Source: Dyadobacter sp. CY323
GTDB lineage: Bacteria > Bacteroidota > Bacteroidia > Cytophagales > Spirosomataceae
Assembly (NCBI RefSeq): GCF_021390245.1
Contig: NZ_JAJUXH010000017.1
Coordinates: 1-64,000 of the forward strand
Direction: 5' to 3'
DNA length: 64,000 bases
Of the stretch, positions 16,218-25,162 are shown piece after piece. Position numbers and translations under genes: made by a program. The first letter of the stretch is position 1; every line of letters starts with the position of its first letter. The notes under the pieces were generated by a model that was not told the DNA's origin, ran no database searches, and saw only the letters and a program-made list of their open reading frames with translations.

Positions 16218-16272
16218 GAGGTTGTTGTTTGTATGAATTCGTTAAATTTCGCTTCAAAATAAAGTTAAAAAA

Positions 16273-17061
16273 TTGCAAAATCATTTTTCATATCGGTTTT
16301 CCCAGAATATCTGGCGGATACTTCCCGACTCTGATGGGGGGAACAACTTGTGGGTCATTGAATTACGGGATGCCACCGAAAAGAAGGTGTCTTTTGCCGT
16401 CATTGACATCGCCAAGGAGGAACTCGTGTGGGAGGGCGCGCCGGACGGTACTGACTGGTGGAGTTCACTTACTGCATTTTCAAACCAACTAATCTACCTG
16501 CACAATTACCGCTTTCCTGAGATCCCGGAACCCACTGATCTGATCGCTTTTTCCGGAAGATCTGGAGACATGCTTTGGGAACTTCCAAATCATGTATTGG
16601 TGAGTGTGTTGGATAATGAAACCATCGAAATTGCCCAAAAGCAGGGCGACCGTTTTATAAAGAAGTTCGTTAATGCGGCTACAGGGGAGTTACTGCCTGC
16701 TTTTGAAAAGCCTGCGGCGGATACAAATGAGATACTTTTAGTTGAGCCGGTTCGTTACAGGAAGGGGAACGATTACTTCGAAAAACTGCAAGCATTCATT
16801 AAAGAACGGACGAATGGGCATATTGCTAGCGGTATCGATTATCTGGAGAGGAGACCCTATGTAATCTTTTCTTACTATATTTACGAACAAGATAAAACAG
16901 TGCAATACCTCCTCATAGTGACCGATCAGAACCAGTTGGTTTTACACGAAAAGCTTTCGGACGAACGTGATGGAATGGGACGCTCCACAATGATTTTGAA
17001 GGCGTCGACGCTGGTCTATCTTAAAAATAATAATGAGTTTTCGAGTTTAACGCTTTCATAA
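16273..17061 (+). CDS. DUF4905 family protein
   Basis: The 262-residue protein is predicted to start at TTG 16273, a usage seen in neighbouring genes too. It has no signal peptide or membrane segment. The sequence resembles the DUF4905 group, found almost only in Bacteroidota: 'WRILPDSDGGNNLWVIELRD', 'LIYLHNYRFPEIPEP' and 'GDMLWELPNH' suggest a beta-propeller-like series of strand pairs. Function is unknown. Its stop is followed after 3 bases by the LysM protein ATG, so the two are probably co-transcribed. It is divergent from kdsB, 55 bases away. Confidence 0.72.
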   Translation: MQNHFSYRFSQNIWRILPDSDGGNNLWVIELRDATEKKVSFAVIDIAKEELVWEGAPDGTDWWSSLTAFSNQLIYLHNYRFPEIPEPTDLIAFSGRSGDMLWELPNHVLVSVLDNETIEIAQKQGDRFIKKFVNAATGELLPAFEKPAADTNEILLVEPVRYRKGNDYFEKLQAFIKERTNGHIASGIDYLERRPYVIFSYYIYEQDKTVQYLLIVTDQNQLVLHEKLSDERDGMGRSTMILKASTLVYLKNNNEFSSLTLS

Positions 17062-17064
17062 TAA

Positions 17065-18069
17065 ATGAGATATGTTTTTTGCCTGGCCCTTTTGGCAGGA
17101 TTGTTGTCACAAGAAGTAAGTGCCCGGGCCGGGAGATTTAATGCCATCGATTCAGTAGGAGTCGAGCGAGTCGGCGGTAAAGTATTTGTCATACATAAAG
17201 TAAATCAGGGTCAAACCATGTTTGCGGTTGTAAGGCAATATGGCACGACCATTCAGGCATTGAGGGAAGCAAATCCTGGAATGAGCGATCAAATACAGTC
17301 CGGACAAACTATCCGGGTCCCGTATGCTGCGCCGCTTTCAAAGAAGGAGTTAAGAAAAGAAGAAAAGAAAGAGGAAAAAAGGGAGGCGCAAAAAGCCGAA
17401 GCAAAAGAAGTTAAACCAGTAGTTGAAACTCCTGCCGCAACCGTACCTGCTCCCTCACCTACCACTACTGCCCCCGTTGCGGGAGCAGCCATTGCAGCTC
17501 CTGCTAATGGTATCCATAAAGTAGAGCCCGGTCAAACACTTTATCGCGTCGCGGTTAAATATGGCGTGTTAATGGCCGATCTCAGGAAATGGAACAATCT
17601 TACAGATGACAATCTGACTGAGGGACGGGAATTGATCGTCAGTGAAAAAGGGATGGAAAAGCCAGCAACTCCGGTAACGCCGCCCGCTCCGAAAGTAACC
17701 ACAACAGTCGTCAAAGATTCGGTAAAAGCGAAAGCTGTTGTTCCTGAAAAAGTAATGAAGCCGGTTGAGGAGGTGGTGGCACCCAAGGTGGTTAAAGGCA
17801 AGAGGAAATCAGAATCCGGCTTGGCGGAAGTTATTGAAACGGACGAAAGCACCAGCAAATTTCTCGGACTACACCGCACTGCCCCGGTTGGTGCACTGGT
17901 GGAGGTGTTGAATGAATATAATCAGGAAAAAATCATCGTCCGCATTATCGGAAGAATTCCGGATACGAGCGTCAACGACGACATTGTCATCAAGTTATCC
18001 TCACGGGCTTTTGAAAAAGTTTCTCCAAATAGTAAACGATTCAGAGCGGTAGTCAGTTATCTGGAGTAA
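17065..18069 (+). CDS. exported LysM protein with C-terminal RlpA-like double-psi barrel
   Basis: The 334-residue protein has a signal peptide (about residues 1-20), a first LysM domain at 42-87 (KVNQGQTMFAVVRQYG), a Lys/Glu- and Pro/Ala-rich linker, a second LysM at 151-193 (KVEPGQTLYRVAVKYG), a second Pro/Val/Lys linker and a C-terminal domain at about 262-334. That domain aligns with RlpA barrels ('HRTAPVGALVEVLN', 'IKLSSRAFEKV') but the usual 'NDRGP' with its catalytic Asp reads 'IGRIP', Gly at 296. LysM binds peptidoglycan in the periplasm; the barrel is therefore likely structural or binding rather than lytic. It lies 3 bases after DUF4905 and 18 before a small membrane protein. Confidence 0.88.
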   Translation: MRYVFCLALLAGLLSQEVSARAGRFNAIDSVGVERVGGKVFVIHKVNQGQTMFAVVRQYGTTIQALREANPGMSDQIQSGQTIRVPYAAPLSKKELRKEEKKEEKREAQKAEAKEVKPVVETPAATVPAPSPTTTAPVAGAAIAAPANGIHKVEPGQTLYRVAVKYGVLMADLRKWNNLTDDNLTEGRELIVSEKGMEKPATPVTPPAPKVTTTVVKDSVKAKAVVPEKVMKPVEEVVAPKVVKGKRKSESGLAEVIETDESTSKFLGLHRTAPVGALVEVLNEYNQEKIIVRIIGRIPDTSVNDDIVIKLSSRAFEKVSPNSKRFRAVVSYLE

Positions 18070-18087
18070 ATCAACAGACATCAGCAA

Positions 18088-18300
18088 ATGAAACATTCAC
18101 CAGAATTTCGCTCCAAACGTGAAGAGGAGCGGGAAGCACTAAAAAACACTACTGGTTACAAACTTTGGAGTGTGATGTTTACCCTGCTTTACCCTTTCAT
18201 AGCCATTTTCACATTTGCGTTTTCAGGCATTGTAATGGTTTTTTCTGGTATTTCAAGAGTATTGGCTTACCTGTTTGGAGGTCTCGATGCCAAGCGTTGA
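18088..18300 (+). CDS. small membrane protein of unknown function
   Basis: The 70-residue protein has a charged N-terminal third rich in Arg, Lys and Glu and two hydrophobic stretches (about 26-47 and 50-64), so it is probably anchored in the inner membrane. It resembles no family I can name. It sits between the LysM gene (18 bases) and the TIGR02757 gene, whose ATG at 18287 falls inside its last five codons, a 14-base overlap typical of translational coupling. That context and good codon use support a real gene. Confidence 0.65.
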   Translation: MKHSPEFRSKREEEREALKNTTGYKLWSVMFTLLYPFIAIFTFAFSGIVMVFSGISRVLAYLFGGLDAKR

Positions 18301-19099
18301 TTTAGAAATTACACCGGTTTCCACTTACATCACCGACTTGCTGGAAGAGAAAGCAGAGCAATACAATAAGCCTGATTTCATTCCCTTCGATCCCATCAGC
18401 ATTCCCCATCGTTTCTCGATAAAGCAGGACATGGAGATCATGGGTTTCTGGGCAGCAGTGCTCGCCTGGGGACAGCGAAAAACCATCATTAACAAATGCC
18501 TGGAACTGGCTGCATTAATGGATAATGCACCTTATGATTTCGTTTTGAATCACGAAGAAAGCGATTTGAAACCATTCCTTAGTTTCAAACACCGGACATT
18601 CAACACTACGGATACACTCTATTTTCTGCACTTTTTTCAGCAATATTATCGTCAGCACGACTCGCTGGAATTTGCATTCAGCAGCCATCTTCAACCCGGA
18701 GATCAGACGGTTGAAAGTGCATTAACAGGATTTCACGACATATTTAGTGATTCGGAGCATTTTCCTTCCCGCACGAGAAAGCATATTGCCACACCAAAAA
18801 GAAAGTCTTCCTGCAAGCGTCTGAATATGTTTCTCAGATGGATGGTACGGAAAGATGACAAAGGAGTGGACTTCGGCATTTGGAACACGATAAAACCTTC
18901 GCAGCTGGTGTGTCCGTGCGACGTCCATGTAGACCGCGTCGCCCGCCTTCTGGGCCTGATAAAACGACCGGTTACCGATTGGCAAACCGCCGTTGAACTC
19001 ACCGCATCCCTCAAACTTATTGACCCTGCCGATCCTGTTAAATACGACTTTGCATTGTTTGGGTTAGGTATCGAGGGATTTGCGAAATCTACGATTTGA
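18287..19099 (+). CDS. TIGR02757 (DUF2400) family protein
   Basis: The call is 270 residues from ATG 18287; the alternative TTG at 18275 would extend it by four residues. Family traits are the 'DPISIPHRFS' and 'DMEIMGFWAAVLAWGQRK' segments near the N-terminus, the 'KRLNMFLRWMVRKDDKGVDFG' block (shown in part) and 'CDVHVDRVARLLGL', with 'GLGIEGF' at the end. These patterns recall the helix-hairpin-helix layout of DNA glycosylases, and a distant kinship has been suggested, but no activity is established for the family. It is the last gene of the DUF4905-LysM-membrane protein unit and ends before a strong terminator. Confidence 0.9.
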   Translation: MPSVDLEITPVSTYITDLLEEKAEQYNKPDFIPFDPISIPHRFSIKQDMEIMGFWAAVLAWGQRKTIINKCLELAALMDNAPYDFVLNHEESDLKPFLSFKHRTFNTTDTLYFLHFFQQYYRQHDSLEFAFSSHLQPGDQTVESALTGFHDIFSDSEHFPSRTRKHIATPKRKSSCKRLNMFLRWMVRKDDKGVDFGIWNTIKPSQLVCPCDVHVDRVARLLGLIKRPVTDWQTAVELTASLKLIDPADPVKYDFALFGLGIEGFAKSTI

Positions 19100-19150
19100 G
19101 TTAAATACGATAAAAGCAACGGTAGTTTTAATTAGATAGTAGAGGACTAG

Positions 19151-19200
19151 TAAAAAGCGAAAACGGGGACTTCGATCGAGGTCCCCGTTTTTGCTTTTAC
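19151..19200. terminator. bidirectional terminator between TIGR02757 and ThuA-fusion genes
   Basis: AAACGGGGAC (19161-19170) pairs with GTCCCCGTTT (19181-19190). The stem extends outward through GTAAAAAGC and TTGCTTTTAC with a small mismatch, ending in A/T runs on both sides. Confidence 0.88.
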
Positions 19201-19212
19201 TGCTTTGAAATC

Positions 19213-22200
19213 TTATAGAACCGCCCCATTAAACTGGATCCAGTCAACCGAAAATAATGGCTTAGATCCTGCATCCGTATTCTTGAATACAAAAATCAGT
19301 TTATGCAGACGATTATCCGCAACCTTTACCGGGACATTCACTGTTCCTGCATTTGAGACTTTCGCTTCTCCGACTTTCACTCCTGTTGGGGAATCAAGAC
19401 GGGCTTCCAGGATACCACCTGCAGTTACGCCTTCTCTGAAACCAGCTGCAACTTCAATGGAACTGATGCCTGTCAGGTCAATGTCCTCAAAAGTGATATA
19501 GCCGCCGTTTTTAGTGCCAAGTACAATTTCAGAGCCGTTAGGCAGTTTGAACTTCGCGACATCTTTCCCCTCGTCGTACGTATTCGCATTGATTTTTGCA
19601 GGACGTAATGCGATTGTTTTTGAACCCGTAAGTGGCCCCATTGTGCCATTTCCTTTGTCGGTATAACTCGCTGTAAAAATGTACGAACCATCCTTTTTCT
19701 TGCTTTCTGGTACGTAAGAGCTCTTCAAAGGTTTCTTGTCAACCCCTTTTTCATTTGCCAGAGAAAGAATGAACTTCACCATTTCGCCAACTTCCTCGGG
19801 CTTGTGTTGCGGGTGGCCAGGCATCACTTGCTCACCCCAAACACCACCGCCACCTTTCAAGACTTTATCGGTCAGAGTAGCGAGCGAATTTCTTTCCTTA
19901 GCATATTTTTTAGCGACTTCCCGATAAGCTGGTCCGATCGATTTTTTATCGATTGAATGGCAAGCCTTGCAATCGCTCAACTCAATCATTCTTTTACCGG
20001 TTTCAAATCCGGTATTAGCCTGGTGACCTTGCGCCAATTGCGTTTTATCAAAACCTTCCAGATAATTGATCGTCAGCGTCACTTCATCCTCGGGAATTTT
20101 TTTGTTGGCCAGGCTTCCATCTTCTTTATCCGAGACAGAAACTTCGTAGTTCACAGGTTTATTGTCCCAATAAAACGTCTTATTGCCTTTTATAGCCACA
20201 TTCACCTTTGGTACTGCATTGCCGACACGTACGATGACCTCCGATGTATTTGAGTTTCCGGCATTGTCGGTAACTTTCAAAATCGCTGAATATTCGCCTG
20301 GCTTTGTATAAGTAAAACTTGGGTTAGCTACCGTGCTTTTCGGCAATCCCTTTCCAAAATTCCATTCATATTTGATCGGATCTCCATCATGATCGATGGA
20401 TCCTTTTGATGAAAAATCAACTTTTAACGGGGCAGCGCCGACTGTATTAGTTGCGGTCGCAGCGGCAACAGGAACGCGGTTGCCGGCATTGTAAGTAATG
20501 TGAGAAAGACTTGCCTCGTCGTTTTGAGCAAACCAGTTTGGCCCATATTCCAATGTGTACAAAGAACCGTCGACAGCAAACTGCATATCAATAGGGTGAC
20601 TGAATTTCACTCCTGGCAAGAATCGCTCCATTTGCAGCAAATCGCCTTTCTCATTCATTGTCACGATGTTAATGTAATCACGGATCCAATCGTAGGCAAA
20701 GAATTTTCCATTATAGTAACCTGGAAACTTTACTTTACTATCCTGATAATCCCCAGCATAATACACCGGGCCGGCCATTGCGTTCCGTCCGCCTTTCCCT
20801 ACGATCGCACCAAATTCCGGCGAATCGGCATAGGGGTAAAAGATGAATGCGGGGTTTGCCGGCGGCAACTCCTGCAAGCCGGTATTGTGCGGAGAATTGT
20901 TGATCGGCTTCGCGGCATCGAATGGACCGTGAGACGTACTGTCCGCAAAATTGAAGTCGATATAAGGTTTATTGTCGGCAATGAATAAGGGATATCCGAA
21001 GTAACCTGCTTTTCTCGCCTGGTTCACTTCATCATAACCCCTCGGTCCGCGTGTTGGGCTGTCGACGGAAGCATCCGGACCAACATCGCCCCAGTACAAA
21101 TAGCCAGTATGCTGATCTACAGAAATGCGGTATGGATTTCGGGTGCCCATTACGTAAATCTCGGGTCGGGTTCGGCGGTCGTCACCGTTGGAATTGCCAG
21201 CAGGAAATAGGTTACCTTCCGGAATGTCGTAGAGGTTTGTTCCACCCGGCATATTGGCGCGTCGGTCTCCATACCGCGGCTTAATGCGAAGTACTTTTCC
21301 CCTCAACGAGTTTGTATTGGAAGATGTATGTTGTCCATCAAAACCTTCCCGGCCCGGACGTTCATCAATCGGTCCGTAACCATTTGATTGAAATGGATTT
21401 ACGTCATCGCCGGTTGACAAATACAGGTTTCCTTTGGCATCCCACGCAATAGATCCGCCGGTGTGACAGCAATCGGTCCTTTTAACCGGTACGGTCAAAA
21501 ACAATTCCTCAGTATCGAGAAGCAAGGTATCTTTTACATCATCATATTTGAAACGGGAGAGGTGTTGCGCAGTATCTGCGGCAGAAGAAGGCGGCGAATA
21601 ATACAGGTATACCAGTTTGTTTGTTTTGAAGTTGGGATCAATATTCAATCCCATTAATCCGTATTCCTGTTTGGTATAAACCGGTACTTCGGCTACTACT
21701 TTTACTTTTCCTGTTTTAGGATTATACAATTTCAGTTTTCCTTTACGCTCTGCAAAAAGGACGCGCTGATCATCCAAAACGGCTAGTTCAGTAGGCTCAT
21801 CCAGTTTTGTAGCAAGTACTTTTTTAGTAAAACGGTTTTCCTCCGGACGCGCTTTCGAATAGTCCAGCTTCGCGGCCATAACCCAGTTCAGACCGCCGGT
21901 TAAATGTTTGACGAATACGGGATTAACAAAGGTCGCGTCTTCATGTCCAAAGTTGGTGTAAAATGCTTTCCCGCCATCGTATTCATGGTACCACGACATG
22001 GGATGGTCGTCACCCATTTTTCCATCTTTATAGCTTTTCTCGTCAATCTTAACCAGTACCGTCACTTTCGGATTGAAGCTTTTGAAATCGTAAAACTCGT
22101 CTTTGATCGTCCATTTTTTTGGAAAATCAGTCATGGAAGGATGCTGATCATTAACCACATAAGCTTCGCCTTGCTGCACATTCGGATTGCCCGGGTGGCT

Positions 22201-22629
22201 CGCGAAGTAAGCACCGGAAAGCTTGTTGTACCAGGGCCACTCGTATTCCGTGTCAGTCGCGGCATGAATTCCCACATAACCGCCACCCGCCTGAATGTAA
22301 CGTTCGAATGCATCCTGTTGCTTGTCGTTCAGAATGTCCCCGGTTGTATTGAGGAAAATGACGGCGCTGTATTTCAGGAGATTTTTTTCAGTAAAAACAG
22401 CGGCATTCTCCGTAGTATCAACTGCAAAACCTGTGTCTTTACCCAGCTTGATAATGGCAGTGCGACCAGCAGGAATGGACGAGTGCCTGAAACCCGCCGT
22501 TTTCGAAAATACCAGCACGCGTTTCTCAGGGGTGATAGTCTGTGCAAATGCGGCCAAACTGCAAAAAGCCATCATAATAACAGCTATTCCATTGGCTCTG
22601 AATGCATTTAGAAATGAAAATTTATTCAT
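19213..22629 (-). CDS. ThuA / glucose-sorbosone dehydrogenase-like / PKD / cytochrome c / CBM fusion protein
   Basis: The 1138-residue exported protein has a signal peptide (about 1-30), a ThuA-like domain (about 34-250, 'LVFSKTAGFRHSSIPAG', 'YVGIHAATDTEYEWPWY'), a PQQ-dependent glucose/sorbosone dehydrogenase-like beta-propeller (about 265-700, 'LDEPTELAVLDDQRVLFAERKG' in part), a PKD domain (about 715-800), a c-type heme site CKACH at 887-891, and a C-terminal CBM6-like beta-sandwich (about 1000-1138). The propeller would oxidise a sugar and the heme pass electrons on in the periplasm; ThuA-like domains occur in 3-keto-glycoside pathways. It trails an isomerase and two Gfo/Idh/MocA genes but a terminator separates it. 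Such fusions are common in Cytophagales; the substrate is unknown. Confidence 0.93.
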   Translation of the reverse strand: MNKFSFLNAFRANGIAVIMMAFCSLAAFAQTITPEKRVLVFSKTAGFRHSSIPAGRTAIIKLGKDTGFAVDTTENAAVFTEKNLLKYSAVIFLNTTGDILNDKQQDAFERYIQAGGGYVGIHAATDTEYEWPWYNKLSGAYFASHPGNPNVQQGEAYVVNDQHPSMTDFPKKWTIKDEFYDFKSFNPKVTVLVKIDEKSYKDGKMGDDHPMSWYHEYDGGKAFYTNFGHEDATFVNPVFVKHLTGGLNWVMAAKLDYSKARPEENRFTKKVLATKLDEPTELAVLDDQRVLFAERKGKLKLYNPKTGKVKVVAEVPVYTKQEYGLMGLNIDPNFKTNKLVYLYYSPPSSAADTAQHLSRFKYDDVKDTLLLDTEELFLTVPVKRTDCCHTGGSIAWDAKGNLYLSTGDDVNPFQSNGYGPIDERPGREGFDGQHTSSNTNSLRGKVLRIKPRYGDRRANMPGGTNLYDIPEGNLFPAGNSNGDDRRTRPEIYVMGTRNPYRISVDQHTGYLYWGDVGPDASVDSPTRGPRGYDEVNQARKAGYFGYPLFIADNKPYIDFNFADSTSHGPFDAAKPINNSPHNTGLQELPPANPAFIFYPYADSPEFGAIVGKGGRNAMAGPVYYAGDYQDSKVKFPGYYNGKFFAYDWIRDYINIVTMNEKGDLLQMERFLPGVKFSHPIDMQFAVDGSLYTLEYGPNWFAQNDEASLSHITYNAGNRVPVAAATATNTVGAAPLKVDFSSKGSIDHDGDPIKYEWNFGKGLPKSTVANPSFTYTKPGEYSAILKVTDNAGNSNTSEVIVRVGNAVPKVNVAIKGNKTFYWDNKPVNYEVSVSDKEDGSLANKKIPEDEVTLTINYLEGFDKTQLAQGHQANTGFETGKRMIELSDCKACHSIDKKSIGPAYREVAKKYAKERNSLATLTDKVLKGGGGVWGEQVMPGHPQHKPEEVGEMVKFILSLANEKGVDKKPLKSSYVPESKKKDGSYIFTASYTDKGNGTMGPLTGSKTIALRPAKINANTYDEGKDVAKFKLPNGSEIVLGTKNGGYITFEDIDLTGISSIEVAAGFREGVTAGGILEARLDSPTGVKVGEAKVSNAGTVNVPVKVADNRLHKLIFVFKNTDAGSKPLFSVDWIQFNGAVL

Positions 22630-22654
22630 TACAATATTTATAAGTGGTTAAGCA

Positions 22655-22688
22655 AAAAACCTATCTTCCATAAGAAAGATAGGTTTTT
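22655..22688 (-). terminator. terminator after the sugar isomerase gene
   Basis: AAAAACCTATCTT (22655-22667) pairs with AAGATAGGTTTTT (22676-22688) around an 8-base loop. In the minus direction a T-rich run follows. It separates the isomerase from the ThuA-fusion gene. Confidence 0.83.
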
Positions 22689-22710
22689 AATATACTTGTT
22701 GATTTGACAA

Positions 22711-23763
22711 TTACAGACCTAAAACTTTGCGGTTGAATGCCTCGTCAGCACCTGTGCCTGCAAAGTCGTCGAATGCTTTTGTTGTAACCTCAATAATATG
22801 TCCCTCGATATAAGGCGCACCTTCCGCTGCTCCCTGAACCGGCGATTTAATGCAGCATTCCCATTCGAGAACCGCCCAGCTGCCATAATCGTATTGTGAC
22901 AGCTTCGAGAAAATTCCATTGAAATCCACCTGACCATCGCCCAAGGAACGGAAACGTCCCGCACGATCGGCCCAGCCTGCAAAACCACTGTACACACCTT
23001 GTTTTCCCGATGGATTAAACTCAGCGTCCTTGACGTGAAATGCTTTGATCCGGTCGTGATAGAGATCAATAAATTGCAGATAGTCAAGTTGTTGTAAAAC
23101 AAAATGACTTGGATCGTAATTGATATTGGCGCGGGTGTGACCGTCCAGATAATCCACAAACATTTCAAATGTAGATCCGTCGAAAAGATCTTCGCCCGGG
23201 TGCAGCTCGTACGCCACATCCACGCCATTTTCATCGTAAACATCCAAAATCGGCTTCCATCTGGCAGCCAATTCTTTAAATGCGGTTTCAACCAGTCCGG
23301 CCGGACGTTGTGGCCAGGGATAAAGAAATGGCCACGCTAATGCGCCTGAGAATGTAGCACTCGCGCCCAAACCCAGTCTGCGGCTCGCCTGCGCCACATA
23401 TTTCAAATGCTGCGTAGCCCATTCAGCGCGGGCTTTCGGATTGTTGCGAACTTCGGGAACTGCAAAACCATCGTACATTTCATCGTAAACCGGATGTGAA
23501 GCCACAAGCTGACCAATGATATGTGAGGCAAGTTCCGTGATCTCCAAACCTTTGTCAGCAAGCTTTCCTTTCAATTCGTCAGCGTAAGTCTGCGACTCGG
23601 CGCATTGCTTCACATCAATCACCCGCGGATCCCAGGTAGGAAGCTGCAAACCTTTGTAACCCAAAGCCGCCATATAATCGGCAATGGAATCAAGTGTATT
23701 AAACGGAGCTTCGTCACCAAGGAATTGGGCAAGAAAGATTCCGGGTCCTTTTATTGTTTTCAT
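22711..23763 (-). CDS. sugar phosphate isomerase/epimerase family protein (xylose isomerase-like TIM barrel)
   Basis: The 350-residue protein has the AP-endonuclease-2/xylose-isomerase-like barrel pattern: 'YKGLQLPTWDPRVID', 'VDVAYELHPGEDLFDG', 'NINYDPSHFVLQQLDYL', 'IKAFHVKDAEFNPSG' and 'WAVLEWECCIKSP', which supply the Glu, Asp, His and Glu metal ligands. Such proteins isomerise or epimerise sugars and sugar acids, and in keto-sugar loci some act as hydro-lyases. No signal peptide is present, so it should be cytosolic. It is third in a minus-strand series after two Gfo/Idh/MocA genes, with a large palindromic repeat in the 218-base gap before it, and is followed by a terminator. Confidence 0.92.
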   Translation of the reverse strand: MKTIKGPGIFLAQFLGDEAPFNTLDSIADYMAALGYKGLQLPTWDPRVIDVKQCAESQTYADELKGKLADKGLEITELASHIIGQLVASHPVYDEMYDGFAVPEVRNNPKARAEWATQHLKYVAQASRRLGLGASATFSGALAWPFLYPWPQRPAGLVETAFKELAARWKPILDVYDENGVDVAYELHPGEDLFDGSTFEMFVDYLDGHTRANINYDPSHFVLQQLDYLQFIDLYHDRIKAFHVKDAEFNPSGKQGVYSGFAGWADRAGRFRSLGDGQVDFNGIFSKLSQYDYGSWAVLEWECCIKSPVQGAAEGAPYIEGHIIEVTTKAFDDFAGTGADEAFNRKVLGL

Positions 23764-23798
23764 GTTTTTTTATGTTGAATGAGTGGCTTTGTGAGATG

Positions 23799-23977
23799 GT
23801 TTTTTGTGAAATGTGGAGTGTGGGATGTAAAATGTGAAGTGTGGGATGTGAAATGTGAAGTGTGAGATGTGAAATGTGAAATGTGAAATGTGAAATGTGT
23901 TTTTTACTTTTCACATCTCACATCTCACATCTTACATCTTACTTTTCACATCTCACATCTTACATCTCACAAAAAAC
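23799..23977. repeat. heptamer repeat forming a ~180-base imperfect palindrome
   Basis: The left half repeats variants of GTGAAAT (plus strand) and the right half repeats CACATCT/TACATCT, its reverse complement in kind. The outer ends are exact: GTTTTTTGTGA at 23799-23809 and TCACAAAAAAC at 23967-23977. The two halves meet near 23900-23910 at a T-rich loop. It lies between the isomerase start (23763) and the upstream oxidoreductase stop (23982) and would form a long stem in RNA. Confidence 0.9.
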
Positions 23978-23981
23978 AAAT

Positions 23982-25127
23982 TCAAATCGTTACCCAGCCC
24001 TGCGACCTGTTACTTTCCAAAATCTTCTCACAAATCAATAACTCCCGGTACCCGTCTGCGAAAGTAGGGTAGGTCGGATTTTCTGGTTGTTTGCCTGCGG
24101 CGATCGCTGCGTATACTTCCTTGAACATTTGTTTTGAAGTATCCGGAAAACCTTCGTTGTGGCCGCCTGGGAAGGTGATCGTTGATCTAACATCTTCGTT
24201 TACCAGCGATGGGTCACGCAACAGAATTTCATTGCTTTTGTCGCGGTTCCCGATCCACATTTCGTTAGGCGACTCCGAAGTCCAGCTGAAAGTCTTTTTA
24301 GAACCCGAAATTTCCAGTGACATCCGGTTTTTACGTCCCGCCGAAACTTGTGAGACGGTAATTACACCTTTGCTGCCATTGTCGAAACGTAGCAAGACGT
24401 TTGCATGATCCTCCGTATTAATGGGGACATCGGCGTAATCTTCCGGCTGCAGCATTTTACCCGAATAGGTTTCCACAGCTTTAAGCGGCTTTTTGCGTGT
24501 TTTGTGAATGGTGTTAAAATCGGCCATTACCGCTACCGTTTTTAGTCCGGTAATGTATTCAAGAATATCCATTAAGTGAGACCCAATGTCTGCAATCGCG
24601 CGGGAATCGCCCGATTTGTCTGGTTCAAGACGCCAGTTATAATCCGTTTCGTAGAAAAGCCAGTCCTGCAAATAAGATCCGATAAATGAATAGATCTCAC
24701 CCAGCTCTCCTTTTTCGCGCATGGATTTCATCTGGCGGGCCAGCGGATAGTACCGCAAGTTGAAGTGTACTGCATTCACCAATCCGGTTTGAGCAGCTAA
24801 TGCAACCAGTTCTTCTGCTTCGGCCAGATCTTTTGCAAGAGGTTTTTCACAAATCACATGTTTGCCGGCAAGTAATGCAGCCTTCGACTGCGAATAATGC
24901 AGGAAATTCGGCGTACAAATATGGATTGACTGGATGTCGTCTTGTTTTAACAGTTCGTCGAAAGTGTAGGAGCGCGAGATACCGAGCGCGTCGGCTTTTT
25001 CCTTTGCCAGCTCAGCCGTTACTTCGCAAAGTGCGGCAACTTCTACATTAGGCAGGCGTCTCAGGGCCTCAATGTGTGCGGGTCCAATGAAACCGGTACC
25101 AACGACGCCAACTTTAATTTTGTTCAT
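23982..25127 (-). CDS. Gfo/Idh/MocA family oxidoreductase
   Basis: The 381-residue protein has a Rossmann GxGxxG at residues 10-15 (GTGFIG), the catalytic 'CEKPLAKD' motif after strand beta-5 and the 'DIGSHLMDILEYITG' helix with the conserved His. These NAD(P)-dependent enzymes oxidise or reduce sugars and cyclitols, including C3 of glucosides. There is no signal peptide, unlike the periplasmic GH109 relatives. It lies 35 bases after another member of equal length, and the pair with the isomerase and ThuA fusion suggests one sugar pathway. The substrate cannot be told from sequence. Confidence 0.94.
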   Translation of the reverse strand: MNKIKVGVVGTGFIGPAHIEALRRLPNVEVAALCEVTAELAKEKADALGISRSYTFDELLKQDDIQSIHICTPNFLHYSQSKAALLAGKHVICEKPLAKDLAEAEELVALAAQTGLVNAVHFNLRYYPLARQMKSMREKGELGEIYSFIGSYLQDWLFYETDYNWRLEPDKSGDSRAIADIGSHLMDILEYITGLKTVAVMADFNTIHKTRKKPLKAVETYSGKMLQPEDYADVPINTEDHANVLLRFDNGSKGVITVSQVSAGRKNRMSLEISGSKKTFSWTSESPNEMWIGNRDKSNEILLRDPSLVNEDVRSTITFPGGHNEGFPDTSKQMFKEVYAAIAAGKQPENPTYPTFADGYRELLICEKILESNRSQGWVTI

Positions 25128-25162
25128 AAACGGGTATTGAATGATTAGGTGAAAAATTTACT

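Noticed and set aside
23799..23977. CRISPR array
   Set aside because: The period is 7 bases and there are no spacers or repeated 24-40-base units. No cas gene is in the window.
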